The position numbers and the translations under genes are program-made. From Rhodococcus sp. NBC_00297 (GTDB lineage: Bacteria; Actinomycetota; Actinomycetes; Mycobacteriales; Mycobacteriaceae), in contig NZ_CP108041.1 in assembly GCF_036173065.1 (NCBI RefSeq), forward strand, positions 558,001 to 622,000: a DNA stretch of 64,000 nucleotides, read 5' to 3'. Numbering within the stretch: position 1 is the stretch's first letter; each line of letters opens with the position of its first letter. Below, piece by piece: positions 15,895 to 26,905 of this stretch. The notes under the pieces are model-generated. The model worked only from the letters and a program-made list of their open reading frames with translations. It was not told the origin of the DNA and did not search any database.

Positions 15895-18351
15895 TCAGTC
15901 GTCCGACTCGGGCTCCTTCGGACGCAGGGCGGGGACGACGGCCAGCAGCGCGCGTTCGAGCTCCTCGCGCTGTGCCCGCGATCCGGCGCCGCCCTCCGAC
16001 GCCCCGCTGGTGTCGACGCAGAACGCGTCCACCACCGAGGATCCGCGGGTGGTGACCTTGGCCCAGCGCACGTCGGCACCGTGCTTCTCGAAGACGGACG
16101 AGAGCCGGCACAGCAGCCCGAGCCGATCCTCGGCGCGGACCTCCACGATCACGGAGTCACCGTCCGGACCGTCGAACCACAGCACCCGCGGCGGCGCCTG
16201 CGCGTACAGCAGCACCTCCGACGAGTCGAGCGCTCCGAGATCGCCGTCCGACGCGGCGATCCGTGCCCCGGCCTCCTTGAGGTCGAGTTGCGCGAGCAGC
16301 TCGAGGTCCCCGTCGAGTGCCCGGATGAGCTCCTGGCGCAGCAGGCCGGGCTGGGGCGGCGCCCCGAAGGTGGGCGTGACGACGAAGCGATTGATCGCGA
16401 ACCCGTTCGCGCTGACCACGGACGCGGACAGCACCCGCAGCGCGGCCAGAGCGAGCACGCCCGACGCGTTGGACAGCAGGCCGAGCCTGTCCGGCGCGGT
16501 CACCGTCACCTCGAACGTGTGCGGACTGTCCGACGGCTGCAGATCGACGTCGACTCCGCCCTCGGCGGCGCGGGCCGCGAGCGCCGCGTCGATCGGATCG
16601 GGCGTCGGCAGTGATTCACCGGCCATGATCATGCGGCAGCGCCGCACGAGCTCACCGATGAGCGAGGACTTCCAGTCCCCCCAGACACCGGGTCCCGTCG
16701 CGAGCGAGTCCGCCTCGGCCAGCGCGTGCAGGAGTTCGAGCAGGATCGGATCGCCGTCCAGCGCGTCGACCACCCGCTGCACCGTCGCGGGATCGTCCAG
16801 GTCGCGTCGGGTCGCGGTGTCCGGCAGGAGCAGATGGTGGCGCACCATCGCCTCGAGCAGCCGGACGTCCGACGGCCACAGACCGAGCCGCTTGCCCACC
16901 TGCGTGGCCAGATCCGCGCCGACGATGCTGTGGTCTCCCCCGCGGCCCTTGCCGATGTCGTGCAGCAGTGCCCCGAGGACCAGCAGGTCGGGCCTCGCGA
17001 CCCGGGTGGTGAAACCGCTCGCGTGAGCGGCGGTCTCGACGAGATGGCGATCCACGGTCCAGGTGTGCACGGCGTCGCGCGGCGGCAGGTCGCGCACCGC
17101 CCCCCACTCGGGAAGCAGACGCCCCCACAGGCCCGTCCGGTCCAGAGCCTCGATCGCGTCGATGGCGCGGCGGCCGGATCCGAGGACCACCAGCAGGTCG
17201 TTCAGTGCCTCCTTCGGCCACGGCTCGCGCAGTTCCGGTGCACTGTCGGACAGCCGGCCCAGGGTCGACGCGGACATCGGCATCCCTGTCACCGCGGAGG
17301 CCGCTGCGACACGCATGATCAGTCCCGGATCCTTGTTGGGGCGGGCGTCCCGCGCCAGCACCACCTCGCCGGCGTGCTCGACGACCCCCTCGTCCAGGGG
17401 CCGACGCACAGGTACCCGGCGGAGACGCGAGAGTCCGCGTCGCGGTATGGCATTCCCGGCGGTACGCAGGCCCACGTCCGTCGAGTAGACGATGGTGCGC
17501 GCCGAATCACTCAGTACGCGTGCGAGATCGAACCGATCGCCGATTCGGAGCGCGGCGGCGATCTCGTCCGCGTCCTGCGCTCGCAGCTGATCACGGGCAC
17601 GGCCCGCCACCCGGTGCAGCTCGGTACGGACGTCGAGGATCCGTCGGTGAGCGAAATCCAGTCCACCGCCCGGTGATTCGGGCCCGAGGCCCGGCATCGC
17701 GTCGGTGAGCTGCGCGATGGAGAGCGCGTCGAGCAGCTGCACGTCGCGCAGTCCGCCGCGTCCACTCTTGAGATCGGGCTCGGCCCGGTGGGCGATCTCG
17801 CCGCTACGCCCCCAGCGAGTGCGGGTCAGCGCGTGCAACTCGTCGAACCGATCGCGGATCCCGATGCGCCACTGACGCCGGATCCCGTCGATCAACATCG
17901 AACTGAGTTCGGCGTCGCCCACGATGTGTCGGGCGTCGAGCAGACCGAGGGCCGCGGTCATGTCGTGGGCGGCCACGTCCAGAGCCTGCGGAACCGTGCG
18001 GACACTGTGATCGAGCTTGATGTGCGCGTCCCACAGCGGGTACCAGAGTTGGTCAGCCACACCGCTGACGAGCGCGGGATCGAGATCGTCGTGCAACAGC
18101 ACCAGGTCCAGGTCCGAGTACGGCAGCATCTCGCGGCGACCCAGCCCGCCGACGGCGACGATGGCGAATCCGCTGTCCGGCTTGATGCCCACCTCGGAAC
18201 CCTTGGTGGTCAGCCAGAACTCGTGCAGATCGACGAGCGCCTGGCGCAACGCGGTCGCGTCCAGTCGTCGATTCCGGCCCTGGCCGGCGAGCAGTTGCTC
18301 GCGCGCTCGGACGAGATCCGCCGCTGCTTCGGAACCTCCCACGGGGCTCAC
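15895..18351 (-). CDS. glnD: PII nucleotidylyltransferase / PII-removing enzyme GlnD
   Basis: GlnD senses glutamine and modifies PII; in the corynebacterial branch it transfers AMP rather than UMP. The 818-residue protein has the nucleotidyltransferase signature [16 protein letters not shown] (68-83), a central HD hydrolase domain ([13 protein letters not shown]) for demodification, and two C-terminal ACT domains (starting near [13 protein letters not shown] and [13 protein letters not shown]) that bind glutamine. The start at 18351 is GTG with AAGGA immediately before it; a second GTG three codons later has better spacing. It is the third gene of amt-glnB-glnD, separated from glnB by an 87-bp gap with a perfect hairpin. 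Confidence 0.95.
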   Translation of the reverse strand: MSPVGGSEAAADLVRAREQLLAGQGRNRRLDATALRQALVDLHEFWLTTKGSEVGIKPDSGFAIVAVGGLGRREMLPYSDLDLVLLHDDLDPALVSGVADQLWYPLWDAHIKLDHSVRTVPQALDVAAHDMTAALGLLDARHIVGDAELSSMLIDGIRRQWRIGIRDRFDELHALTRTRWGRSGEIAHRAEPDLKSGRGGLRDVQLLDALSIAQLTDAMPGLGPESPGGGLDFAHRRILDVRTELHRVAGRARDQLRAQDADEIAAALRIGDRFDLARVLSDSARTIVYSTDVGLRTAGNAIPRRGLSRLRRVPVRRPLDEGVVEHAGEVVLARDARPNKDPGLIMRVAAASAVTGMPMSASTLGRLSDSAPELREPWPKEALNDLLVVLGSGRRAIDAIEALDRTGLWGRLLPEWGAVRDLPPRDAVHTWTVDRHLVETAAHASGFTTRVARPDLLVLGALLHDIGKGRGGDHSIVGADLATQVGKRLGLWPSDVRLLEAMVRHHLLLPDTATRRDLDDPATVQRVVDALDGDPILLELLHALAEADSLATGPGVWGDWKSSLIGELVRRCRMIMAGESLPTPDPIDAALAARAAEGGVDVDLQPSDSPHTFEVTVTAPDRLGLLSNASGVLALAALRVLSASVVSANGFAINRFVVTPTFGAPPQPGLLRQELIRALDGDLELLAQLDLKEAGARIAASDGDLGALDSSEVLLYAQAPPRVLWFDGPDGDSVIVEVRAEDRLGLLCRLSSVFEKHGADVRWAKVTTRGSSVVDAFCVDTSGASEGGAGSRAQREELERALLAVVPALRPKEPESDD

Positions 18352-18384
18352 TCCTTCTGGTGTCGTGTCGCCGAGAAACAGATC

Positions 18385-18425
18385 GGCCGCGGATCCGCCC
18401 CGTCGAACGAGGCGGATCCGCGGCC
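18385..18425 (-). terminator. Perfect 15-bp hairpin between glnB and glnD
   Basis: Left arm 18385-18399 (GGCCGCGGATCCGCC) pairs perfectly with 18411-18425 around an 11-base loop. On the minus strand a T-richer stretch (TGTTTCTC) follows. It lies 14 bp past the glnB stop and 33 bp before the glnD start, so it should reduce read-through from amt-glnB into glnD. Confidence 0.7.
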
Positions 18426-18438
18426 GGACTGACGGGAA

Positions 18439-18780
<342 letters not shown>

Positions 18781-20142
18781 TCACGCCTCCTTGCTGGGAA
18801 CGCGTCCCAGTGTTGACCCACCGAGTGCCGCAAAGTCGTAGGCGGTCTCGGCATGTTCCGATTCGTCGGCTCCCATGGATTCACCATCGTCGTCGATCCG
18901 GAGGCCCACGGTGTACTTGACGATGAGCGCGACGATGGTCGTACCCACCAGAGAGTAGAGCAGCACCGCGCCGGCACCGACTGCCTGACGCCACAGCTGG
19001 TCGAATCCGCCGCCGTAGAACAGCCCCTCGACACCGGCCGGTGCCTCGGAGGTGGCGACCAGTCCGACGAGCAGCGTGCCCACCAGACCGCCGACGAGGT
19101 GGACGCCGACGACGTCGAGCGAGTCGTCGAAACCGAACTTGAACTTCAGGCCGACGGCCAGTGCGCAGAGCACACCGGCGACGACGCCGATGACGAGTGC
19201 ACCGAGGATGTTGACCGAGGAGCAGGCCGGGGTGATGGCCACGAGTCCGGCGACGATGCCCGACGCACCACCGAGACTCGTCGCGTGCCCGTCACGGATG
19301 CGCTCCGTGAGGAGCCAGGCCAGCATGGCTGCGGCCGTGGCCGCGATGGTGGTGACGAAGGTGGCACCGGCGATGCCGTTGGAGCCGACGGCGGAACCGG
19401 CGTTGAAGCCGAACCAACCGAACCAGAGGAGGCCGGCACCCAGCATGACGAACGGCAGGTTGTGGGGGCGGAACGGAGTACCCGGCCATCCCTTGCGCTT
19501 GCCCAGGATGACGGCGAGCACCAGACCCGCGGCACCCGCGTTGATGTGGACGGCGGTACCGCCTGCGAAGTCGACCGCGGCGAGCTTGTTGGCGATCCAG
19601 CCACCGGTCGTGGTGGTGACCTCGTCGAAGGAGAAGACCCAGTGCGCGACCGGGAAGTAGACGAGGGTCGCCCACAGTCCGGCGAACAGCAGCCACGGTC
19701 CGAAGCGCATGCGGTCGGCGACAGCGCCGGAGATGAGCGCGACCGTCAGGATCGCGAACATGGCCTGGAAGGAGACGAACACGGTCGCGGGGATGGTGCC
19801 GACGAGCGGGATCGCGGCATCGGTGAGCACACCGGCCTCGTCCTCGGACGCGAGGTACGTTCCGCCGATCAGGCCCTTGAGCCCGAAGTACTGGAACGGG
19901 TCACCGATCAGGTTGCCCTTGTCCTCGCCGAACGTGACCGAGTAGCCGTACAGCACCCAGAGAACGCCGACGACGCCCATCGCGCTGATGCTCATCATGA
20001 TCATGTTCAGCACGCTCTTCGCGCGGACCATGCCGCCGTAGAAGAACGCAAGACCCGGAACCATGAGCAACACGAATGCCGCGCTTGTCAGCATCCATGC
20101 GGTGTCACCGGTGTCGGGCGCACCGATAGTGGGAAAATCCAC
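18781..20142 (-). CDS. amt: Ammonium transporter Amt
   Basis: This is a trimeric inner-membrane ammonium channel. The 453-residue product has about 11 membrane helices and the family landmarks: MVPGLAFFYGGMVR near the N terminus, FVSFQAMFAILTVALISGAVADR, GGTAVHINAGAAGL with the first pore histidine, LLWFGWFGFNAGSA, and VGVHLVGGLVGTLL with the second. The C-terminal tail (after about residue 425) is acidic and may contact PII. The GTG start follows an unusually strong ribosome site (AAGGAGGAGG). It heads amt-glnB-glnD. The 222-bp upstream region carries a GlnR-like operator. Confidence 0.96.
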   Translation of the reverse strand: MDFPTIGAPDTGDTAWMLTSAAFVLLMVPGLAFFYGGMVRAKSVLNMIMMSISAMGVVGVLWVLYGYSVTFGEDKGNLIGDPFQYFGLKGLIGGTYLASEDEAGVLTDAAIPLVGTIPATVFVSFQAMFAILTVALISGAVADRMRFGPWLLFAGLWATLVYFPVAHWVFSFDEVTTTTGGWIANKLAAVDFAGGTAVHINAGAAGLVLAVILGKRKGWPGTPFRPHNLPFVMLGAGLLWFGWFGFNAGSAVGSNGIAGATFVTTIAATAAAMLAWLLTERIRDGHATSLGGASGIVAGLVAITPACSSVNILGALVIGVVAGVLCALAVGLKFKFGFDDSLDVVGVHLVGGLVGTLLVGLVATSEAPAGVEGLFYGGGFDQLWRQAVGAGAVLLYSLVGTTIVALIVKYTVGLRIDDDGESMGADESEHAETAYDFAALGGSTLGRVPSKEA

Positions 20143-20215
20143 CTTGAGCCTCCTCCTTCTTCCTCGCCCCAGCCGATGGCGGCTGACGACCTGAGGAGAA
20201 GGGTGCTCACTCGAC

Positions 20216-20253
20216 GTTTCGGCGACGACACTGCGGTGTTTCGTCGGTGTGAA
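20216..20253 (-). promoter_or_regulatory. GlnR-type operator upstream of amt
   Basis: Read towards amt, the site is TTCAC-n6-GAAAC-n6-GTGTC-n6-GAAAC. This matches the actinobacterial GlnR pattern of alternating GTnAC and GAAAC half-sites with 6-base spacers. Both GAAAC boxes are perfect and exactly 22 bp apart; the two GTnAC boxes each have one mismatch. It ends about 74 bp before the amt start, a normal activator position. Binding is inferred from the pattern. Confidence 0.75.
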
Positions 20254-20308
20254 CGCACAGCCGAATCATGTTGCGACCGTGTTGCGTCTCGGTCTTTTCA
20301 CCCGATTC

Positions 20309-20348
20309 GGCCGCCGAGGACTCGACGAGAGTCGAATTCTCGGCGGCC
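20309..20348 (-). terminator. Hairpin after ftsY
   Basis: An 18-bp stem (20309-20326 with 20331-20348, 16 pairs matched) on a GAGA tetraloop lies 17 bp beyond the ftsY stop. It separates the smc-ftsY transcript from the amt promoter. There is no T run. Confidence 0.65.
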
Positions 20349-20364
20349 CGAGCGGGGCTCGCGG

Positions 20365-21765
20365 TCAGCCGAGAAGAGCGTCGACGAACGCGCCGGGCTC
20401 GAACGGAGCGAGGTCGTCGGCGCCCTCACCGAGGCCCACGAGCTTCACCGGGACACCGAGTTCACGCTGCACCTGGAACACGATGCCGCCCTTGGCGGTG
20501 CCGTCCAGCTTGGTAAGCACGACGCCGGTGATGTCGACGACCTGAGCGAAGACCCGGGCCTGCGCGAGACCGTTCTGACCGATGGTCGCGTCGAGCACGA
20601 GCAGGACGTCGTCGACGGGCGCCTTCTTCTCGATGACGCGCTTGACCTTGCCCAGCTCGTCCATCAGTCCGGTCTTGGTGTGCAGTCGGCCCGCCGTGTC
20701 GATGAGCACGGCGTCGACTCCGTCGGCGATGCCGCGCGTCACGGCGTCGAACGCGACGGCGGCCGGATCGGCGCCCTCCTTGCCGCGCACCACCTCGGCG
20801 CCCACGCGCTCGGCCCACGTCTGCAGCTGGTCGGCCGCCGCGGCGCGGAAGGTGTCGGCCGCGCCCAGCACGACCCGACGACCGTCCGCCACCAGGACGC
20901 GGGCGAGCTTGCCGGTCGTCGTGGTCTTGCCGGTGCCGTTGACGCCGACGACGAGCAGGACCGACGGCCGGTCACCGTGCGGCAGCGCACGGATCGAGCG
21001 GTCGAACGACGGGGTGAGCTGCTCGATCAGCACCTCGCGCAGCAGGGCGCGGGCCTCGGGCTCCGTCCGCACGTTGCGCACGGCCATCTGTTCACGCAGC
21101 GTCGCGACGATCTCGGCGGTCGCCGCACTCCCCAGGTCGGCGACGAGGAGGGTGTCCTCGACCTCCTCCCACGAGTCCTCGTCGAGGTCGCCGCCACCGA
21201 GCAGTCCGAGCAACGACCGGCCCACGGCGTTCTGCGATCGAGACAGTCGACCGCGCAGTTTGGTGAGGCGGCCCGACGTGGGCTCGATCTCGTCGAGCAC
21301 CGGAGCGGAGCTCGCCGGTTCTGCGGGCGTCTCCTCCTCCACCGGAGGGACGACCACGGGCGGGGTCTCGACAGGCGGTGCCTCCGTGGCCGGAGCGGGC
21401 TCGTCGAGCACCGGGTCGGGCAGCGAGATGTCGGTGATGCCCCGCTTGGGTGCGTCGCGAGGAACCGACGCGTCGTCACCGACCCGCGGCTGATCGTCGG
21501 TGTCGGTGCGCTCGAGGGTGGGTTCGGGGATCGGTTTCCGGGGCGCCGGCGTGGGCGGAGCCGCCGTGCCCTGCGAGAAGTCGAATCCGGTCCCGGCCTT
21601 GTAGCCACCCGATCGGTCGACCTCGCGGACCTGCTCGGTGGTGTCCGGACGGGCCAGGGAGATGCGGCGACGACGCTGCAACACCAACCCGACGACGAGA
21701 ACGACGACGAGCAGTGCGAGGACGGCCGCCACGACGATCCACAGTTCGGTAGTCACGTCGACCAT
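20365..21765 (-). CDS. ftsY: Signal recognition particle receptor FtsY
   Basis: FtsY is the membrane-bound GTPase that receives SRP-ribosome complexes. The 466-residue protein begins with one transmembrane helix (about residues 6-28) followed by RRRR. A long acidic, Pro-rich A domain (to about residue 190) comes next, then the NG GTPase: VVGVNGTGKTTTTGKLA, DTFRAAAADQL, DTAGRLHTK, TKLDGTAKGG. The ATG at 21765 was chosen; a GTG three codons in is possible. The gene follows smc by 4 bp, an arrangement shared with mycobacteria, so both should be on one transcript. Confidence 0.95.
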   Translation of the reverse strand: MVDVTTELWIVVAAVLALLVVVLVVGLVLQRRRRISLARPDTTEQVREVDRSGGYKAGTGFDFSQGTAAPPTPAPRKPIPEPTLERTDTDDQPRVGDDASVPRDAPKRGITDISLPDPVLDEPAPATEAPPVETPPVVVPPVEEETPAEPASSAPVLDEIEPTSGRLTKLRGRLSRSQNAVGRSLLGLLGGGDLDEDSWEEVEDTLLVADLGSAATAEIVATLREQMAVRNVRTEPEARALLREVLIEQLTPSFDRSIRALPHGDRPSVLLVVGVNGTGKTTTTGKLARVLVADGRRVVLGAADTFRAAAADQLQTWAERVGAEVVRGKEGADPAAVAFDAVTRGIADGVDAVLIDTAGRLHTKTGLMDELGKVKRVIEKKAPVDDVLLVLDATIGQNGLAQARVFAQVVDITGVVLTKLDGTAKGGIVFQVQRELGVPVKLVGLGEGADDLAPFEPGAFVDALLG

Positions 21766-21769
21766 CCTG

Positions 21770-24700
21770 TCAGGACGGTGGCTCGGGAGTCGCCACCTCC
21801 CCCGCGGGCTCGAGGACGGCACGCTTGGGCAACCGCTGCGAGATCACCGTCGTGATGCCGTCGCCGCGCATGCTCACGCCGTACAGCGCGTCGGCCACCT
21901 CCATGGTGGGTTTCTGGTGCGTGATGACGATGAGCTGCGACTTCTCCCGCAGCTGCTCGAACAGGCCGATGAGGCGACGGAGGTTCGTGTCGTCAAGCGC
22001 CGCCTCGACCTCGTCCATGACGTAGAACGGGGACGGCCGGGCCCGGAAGATGGCGACGAGCATCGCGACCGCGGTGAGCGACTTCTCGCCGCCGGACAGC
22101 AGCGACAACCTCTTGACCTTCTTGCCCGGCGGACGGGCCTCGACCTCGATGCCGGTGGTGAGCATGTCCGAGGGGTCGGTCAGTACCAGTCGGCCCTCAC
22201 CGCCCGGGAAGAGCTTGGCGAAGACGCCGACGAACTCGCGCTCGACGTCGGCGTAGGCCTCGGTGAACACCTGCAGGATGCGGGCGTCGACGTCCGCGAC
22301 CACGCCCAACAGATCCTTGCGCGCCGACCTCACGTCCTCGAGCTGGGTGGACAGGAAGTTGTAGCGCTCCTCCAGGGCGGCGAACTCCTCGAGAGCCAGC
22401 GGGTTGACCTTGCCCAGCGTCGCGAGGTCCTTCTCCGCACGCTTGACCCGGCGCTCCTGCTCCGCGCGGTCGAACGGCATCGGGGCCGGGGCCACCACCT
22501 GCTCGCCGCGTTCCTTCGCCTGCTCGTACTCCGCCATCTCGAGGTCGGTCGGCGGCAGCGTGACGTCGGGTCCGTACTCGGCGATCAGGTCGTCGGGCGC
22601 GATGGAGAACTGCTCCACCACGTTCTGTTCGAGCTGCTCGATGCGGAGCACCGCTTGCGCCTTGGCCACCTCGTCGCGGTGCACCGCGTCGGTCAACTGC
22701 GTGGCGCGCGCGGCGAGGGCGCGAACCTGTTCCCGCGTCCGGTCCAGCTCGGCCGCTCGGTCGGAACGACGGCGAGCCAGTTCGTCGCGGCGCACGGCAG
22801 CGTCCGCCACGACGCGCTCCAGCCGTCCGGCGACACGAGTCCCGGCCTCGGCGACCGCGGCGGCCACCGCAGCGGACTGCACGCGGCGTGCCCGTGCCCG
22901 CTCGGCCCGCGCACGGCCTTCTCGTTCCATCCGTGCCTGCCGACGGAGCTGGTCGGCCTTGCCGCGGACCGAGTCGGCGCGCTCCTCGGCGGTGCGTAGG
23001 GACAATCTGGCCTCGACCTCGACGGACCGCACCTCGGTGACCGCTGCGGCAGCGTCCTCGCGGGCCCGCGCCCACTCCTCCGCCTCACCGTCCCCGTCGG
23101 CGTCGCCGCCCTGGTCGTCCTCGGCCCGGCGCACGCGCTCCTCCAGTTCGGCGAGCGCGGTCACCGCCTCGTCCCGCTGATGCTCGGCCCGTTCGCGCTG
23201 GGACTGCAGCCGGGTCGACTCGGCATGCGCGACACGGGCGACCTGGCCCAGTCGGCCGAGTTGCTCGTACACCGCGGACATCGCGGCGTCGGACTCCGTG
23301 AGCGCGGCCAACGCCTGATCGGCGGCCTCCCGGCGGTCCGCCTGTTCGGCGAGCGCCCCGGACAGCGCCGCGGCGAGTTCCTCGGTCCGACGCTCCGTCG
23401 CCGCCAGTTCGGTCACCGACTCGTCGATGGCCGCCTGCACCTCGAGCGTGCTGGGTCGACGGTCCGACCCACCGGTGATCCACCCGCGCCCCACCAGGTC
23501 GCCGCCGCGTGTCACGACGCGCACGTCGGCGCTGTCCTCGACCAGGGCGGTGGCCTCCTCCAGCGTGTCGACGACGCTGGTGCCCGCCAACAACGAGGCG
23601 AGCGCGCCGCGCGCCGACTCGGACGCCTCGATCACCGACAGGATCGAGGTGCCGGAGCCGATCGTCCGCTCCTCGGACGCCGCGCCCGTGGGGTAGACGA
23701 TCGCCGCGCGGCCGGCGTCCTCGCTCTTGAGCGCCGACACCGCCTCGCGGGCGTTCTCGACCGACGAGACCACCACGGCGTCGGCCGCGGCTCCCAGCGC
23801 CACGGCCACCGCCACCTCGTAGCCCGGCCGCACGGTGAGGTGATCGCCCAACCTGCCGACGACGCCGTGCTGTTGCTTCTCCCCCAGCCACGCACCGCCG
23901 TCGCCTCGTTCCAGGTTCATCGTGAGAGCGTCGATCCGGGCGCGCAGCGATGCCACTCGCTGGCTCGACTCCCGTTCTCCCGTCTGCAGTTCCGCGACGC
24001 GGGCGTCGGCGATGGCCAGTGCCTCGACAGCATTCTCGTGCTGCGAGTCCAGTCCCGCCTCACCGGCGTCGAGTTCGCCGACCTTCTCCTGGACGATGTC
24101 GAACTCGGCCTGTGCGGCGTCGCCGCGGTGCCTCGCGTCCTCGATCGCGGTCGCGAGACGGGCCACCTCCGTGTCGTACGACTCGGCCCGAGCGCGCAGC
24201 CCGTCCACCTGACCGGAGAGCCGCGCGAGGCCCTCCCTGCGGTCGGCGACGGCGCGCACGGCAGCGGCGTGGGCGCGCTCCGCGTCCGCCGCGGCCGCTT
24301 CCCGTTCCGCGAGCTGCTCCCTCGCGGCATCGAGGGTGGCGCGCGCGAACTCCACCGCCTCGGTCAGCTGCAGCTCTTCCTCGGCGACCCGGTCCGCACG
24401 CTGCTCGAGCTCGTCCGGGTCGGGACCGCGGCGGTCCTCCGGCTCGTCACCGAGGTGACGTGCCCGCTCGGTCGCGATGCGCACGGTGGCGCCGACACGC
24501 TCGGCGAGAGCGGACAGCTGGAACCACGTCTGCGCCGCCGCCTCCGCGCTCGGGGTGAGTCGCGCAAGGTCCTGCTCGCCCTCGGCCAGCACCGCCTCGC
24601 CCTCGGCCAACGCGTCCTGGACAGCGGCGTACTCCTCGCGAGCCTTCGTCTCGTCGTGCGACTGTTCCGCCAGTTCGGTCCGGCGTGTCACCAGATCGTC

Positions 24701-25393
24701 GGCGGCGATGCGCAGGCGCGCGTCGCGGAGGTCCGCCTGCACGGTCTGCGCGCGCCGGGCCACCTCGGCCTGTCGGCCCAGGGGCTTGAGCTGCCGACGC
24801 AGTTCGGTGGTGAGGTCCGTCAGACGCGCGAGGTTGGCCTGCATGGAGTCGAGCTTGCGGACGGCCTTCTCTTTGCGCTTGCGGTGCTTGAGGACGCCGG
24901 CGGCCTCCTCGATGAAGGCGCGCCGGTCCTCCGGCCGCGACTCGAGAATGGCGGCGAGTCGACCCTGACCGACGATGACGTGCATCTCACGGCCGATGCC
25001 CGAGTCGCTGAGCAGTTCCTGGACGTCCATCAGTCGGCACGAGCTGCCGTTGATCTCGTACTCGCCGGCACCGTCGCGAAACATGCGGCGGGTGATCGAG
25101 ACCTCGGAGTAATCGATCGGCAGCGCGCCGTCGCTGTTGTCGATGGTCAGCGTCACCTCGGCCCGGCCCAGCGGGGCGCGTCCGGACGTGCCGGCGAAGA
25201 TGACGTCCTCCATCTTGCCGCCGCGCAGCGCCTTCGCGCCCTGCTCCCCCATGACCCACGTCAGGGCGTCCACGACGTTCGACTTGCCGGACCCGTTGGG
25301 GCCGACGACGCAGGTGATGCCGGGCTCGAAACGCAGAGTCGTCGCCGAGGCGAAGGACTTGAAGCCCTTCAGCGTCAGACTCTTGAGGTGCAT
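21770..25393 (-). CDS. smc: Chromosome segregation protein SMC
   Basis: SMC, with ScpA and ScpB, organises and separates chromosomes. The 1207-residue product is full length. It has an N-terminal ATPase half with Walker [15 protein letters not shown] (about 32-45), two long coiled coils rich in Glu, Ala and Arg, and a central hinge (about 510-640, including [10 protein letters not shown]). The C-terminal ATPase half has the ABC signature [13 protein letters not shown] and Walker [14 protein letters not shown]. Very high Ala/Arg/Glu content makes the opposite strand open over long stretches. It is followed by ftsY; acyP ends 29 bp upstream. Confidence 0.97.
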   Translation of the reverse strand: MHLKSLTLKGFKSFASATTLRFEPGITCVVGPNGSGKSNVVDALTWVMGEQGAKALRGGKMEDVIFAGTSGRAPLGRAEVTLTIDNSDGALPIDYSEVSITRRMFRDGAGEYEINGSSCRLMDVQELLSDSGIGREMHVIVGQGRLAAILESRPEDRRAFIEEAAGVLKHRKRKEKAVRKLDSMQANLARLTDLTTELRRQLKPLGRQAEVARRAQTVQADLRDARLRIAADDLVTRRTELAEQSHDETKAREEYAAVQDALAEGEAVLAEGEQDLARLTPSAEAAAQTWFQLSALAERVGATVRIATERARHLGDEPEDRRGPDPDELEQRADRVAEEELQLTEAVEFARATLDAAREQLAEREAAAADAERAHAAAVRAVADRREGLARLSGQVDGLRARAESYDTEVARLATAIEDARHRGDAAQAEFDIVQEKVGELDAGEAGLDSQHENAVEALAIADARVAELQTGERESSQRVASLRARIDALTMNLERGDGGAWLGEKQQHGVVGRLGDHLTVRPGYEVAVAVALGAAADAVVVSSVENAREAVSALKSEDAGRAAIVYPTGAASEERTIGSGTSILSVIEASESARGALASLLAGTSVVDTLEEATALVEDSADVRVVTRGGDLVGRGWITGGSDRRPSTLEVQAAIDESVTELAATERRTEELAAALSGALAEQADRREAADQALAALTESDAAMSAVYEQLGRLGQVARVAHAESTRLQSQRERAEHQRDEAVTALAELEERVRRAEDDQGGDADGDGEAEEWARAREDAAAAVTEVRSVEVEARLSLRTAEERADSVRGKADQLRRQARMEREGRARAERARARRVQSAAVAAAVAEAGTRVAGRLERVVADAAVRRDELARRRSDRAAELDRTREQVRALAARATQLTDAVHRDEVAKAQAVLRIEQLEQNVVEQFSIAPDDLIAEYGPDVTLPPTDLEMAEYEQAKERGEQVVAPAPMPFDRAEQERRVKRAEKDLATLGKVNPLALEEFAALEERYNFLSTQLEDVRSARKDLLGVVADVDARILQVFTEAYADVEREFVGVFAKLFPGGEGRLVLTDPSDMLTTGIEVEARPPGKKVKRLSLLSGGEKSLTAVAMLVAIFRARPSPFYVMDEVEAALDDTNLRRLIGLFEQLREKSQLIVITHQKPTMEVADALYGVSMRGDGITTVISQRLPKRAVLEPAGEVATPEPPS

Positions 25394-25422
25394 GGCGGTT
25401 CAGACTACCCAGCCCTGCTCTC

Positions 25423-25707
25423 TCAGCGTTCGACGAACCCGTCGAGTCCGCCGCGCGCGGATTCCCAGTTGTCCACCACGGTGGTCACCGAGCCCGGGGT
25501 GTCACCCGATCGCAGAGCGGCGAGCAGCGCCTCGAGATCAGCTCGATCTCCCTCGGCAACCACGTGCACCCGGCCGTCGGACGTGTTGGTCGCTGATCCG
25601 ACGAGCCCGAGTTCCAACGCGCGCGACCGCGTCCACCAGCGGAAACCGACGCCCTGGACACTGCCGTGGACCCACGCGCTCAGCCGTTCGAGGTCGACTG
25701 CCGTCAC
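25423..25707 (-). CDS. acyP: Acylphosphatase
   Basis: A small enzyme that hydrolyses acyl phosphates. The 94-residue product carries the active-site loop GSVQGVGFRWW with the phosphate-binding arginine, and the catalytic asparagine region SATNTSDGRVHVVAEG. The GTG at 25707 overlaps the stop of the OsmC-family gene (GTGA) and gives the standard length; the frame is open further upstream but without homology. It sits between the OsmC-family gene and smc, as in mycobacteria. Confidence 0.92.
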   Translation of the reverse strand: MTAVDLERLSAWVHGSVQGVGFRWWTRSRALELGLVGSATNTSDGRVHVVAEGDRADLEALLAALRSGDTPGSVTTVVDNWESARGGLDGFVER

Positions 25708-26114
25708 TCCTCGACCTCGATACGGAGGTCCACCTCGGTGCCCGCCTTCAACGTGCGCCCCACCGTGCACACCTTGTCGACGGCCTTGGTGACGACGGTG
25801 AGCAACCGTTCCCTGGCCTCCGGATCGAGGGCGCTGAGGTCGACCGTCAGCACCTCCTCGAGCCGCGGGTAGCGCTCCTCGTCACGATCGGCGACGCCCG
25901 ACACCCGGACGGTCGCGTCGTAGTCGTCACCGAGCCGGCGGGCGAGGGGACGGTCGGAGCTCATGCCCGTGCACGCCGCGAGAGCGATCTTGAGCAGCTC
26001 ACCGGGAGTGAAGACACCCTCGATGTCCTCGGACCCGATGAGCACTTCGGCACCGCGCGAACTCTTGCCGGTGTAACGACGTGTCCCGGTGCGATCGACC
26101 CACAGTTCAGCCAT
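25704..26114 (-). CDS. OsmC/Ohr family protein
   Basis: A 136-residue OsmC-family protein. These are homodimeric thiol peroxidases that reduce organic hydroperoxides, or close relatives. The two redox cysteines are in LAACTGMSSD (about residue 48) and DKVCTVGRTL (about 115). The ATG start is clear and the stop overlaps acyP. The position matches Rv2923c of M. tuberculosis. It is the last gene of the conserved left flank; everything from here to mutM is additional relative to the mycobacterial order. Confidence 0.9.
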   Translation of the reverse strand: MAELWVDRTGTRRYTGKSSRGAEVLIGSEDIEGVFTPGELLKIALAACTGMSSDRPLARRLGDDYDATVRVSGVADRDEERYPRLEEVLTVDLSALDPEARERLLTVVTKAVDKVCTVGRTLKAGTEVDLRIEVEE

Positions 26115-26127
26115 GGATCGAGTCTAG

Positions 26128-26892
26128 TCAGCGGCGACCGAGACCGTCCGCGGCCAGGTCCTTCGCCAGTCGTTCGGCGGCCGAGACGAGCAGTGGCACA
26201 TAGTCGTTCGCGGTGTCGGGGGTGACGCGGGCGGACGGGCCCGCGATCGAGATCGCGGTGAGTGTCGGGGCGCCTATCACCGGAACCGCGAAGCACCGCA
26301 CCCCCACTTCCTGCTCCCCCTCGTCCACGGAGTACCCGCGCTCGCGGATCACGGCGAGATCTGCGAGGAGCGCCGCGGGTGTGGTGTGAGTGTTGACCGT
26401 CTTCGGCGCCATCCCCGTCCGGGCGAGCAGTGCGAGCACCTCCTCGTCGGGCAGCTGCGCGAGCAACGCCTTTCCCACCCCGGTGCTGTGCGGGAACACG
26501 CGCTGACCCACCTCGTTGAACATGCGCATCGCATGCTCGGACGGCACCTGCGCGACGTACACGGCCATGTCGTCCTCGAGGAACGCCATGTTGGACGTCT
26601 CGTGCGTGATCGACACGAGCTCCGCCAGATAGGGACGAGCCCACGAGCCGATGAGCTTGGCGGATCGCTCACCGAGGGCGATGAGCCGTGTCCCCAGGGC
26701 GTACCGGCGCGACGGGAGTCGGCGTGCGTATCCCAGCGCCACCAGGGTCTTGAGCAGACGGTGGATGGTCGGCATCGGCAGCTCGGCCGCCTCGGCCAGC
26801 TCGCTGACACCGACCGACCCGCCCGCACCGGCCATGATCTCGAGAAGGTCGAACGCGCGCTCGACCGACTGCACGCCGCCACTGGACTCCAT
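26128..26892 (-). CDS. IclR-family transcriptional regulator, probable purine/ureide repressor (AllR-like)
   Basis: The 254-residue protein has an N-terminal winged helix (SVERAFDLLEIMA, then VSELAEAAELPMPTIHRLLKTL, with a wing at about residue 60) and the IclR effector-binding domain (HSTGVGKALLAQLP; GYSVDEGEQEVGVRCFAVPV). AllR-type members repress allantoin and glyoxylate genes and respond to small ureides or glyoxylate. The assignment here rests on the neighbours. The gene ends the urate arm, 36 bp after the permease gene, with a TTCC-n7-GGAA motif just before it. It is the likely ligand of the palindrome at 30170-30183. The ligand itself cannot be read from sequence. Confidence 0.85.
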   Translation of the reverse strand: MESSGGVQSVERAFDLLEIMAGAGGSVGVSELAEAAELPMPTIHRLLKTLVALGYARRLPSRRYALGTRLIALGERSAKLIGSWARPYLAELVSITHETSNMAFLEDDMAVYVAQVPSEHAMRMFNEVGQRVFPHSTGVGKALLAQLPDEEVLALLARTGMAPKTVNTHTTPAALLADLAVIRERGYSVDEGEQEVGVRCFAVPVIGAPTLTAISIAGPSARVTPDTANDYVPLLVSAAERLAKDLAADGLGRR

Positions 26893-26905
26893 GCCGCCGA
26901 GCCTA

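Noticed and set aside
18853-21855. A 1000-codon open frame on the plus strand opposite amt and ftsY
   Set aside because: It crosses two real genes plus the GlnR site and terminator, is extremely rich in Asp, Arg, Gly and His, and shows no domain. It is an antisense shadow.
23180-25792. An 870-codon open frame on the plus strand opposite smc
   Set aside because: It has no family resemblance and mirrors the GC-rich third positions of smc; the smc frame carries all SMC motifs. It is a composition artefact.
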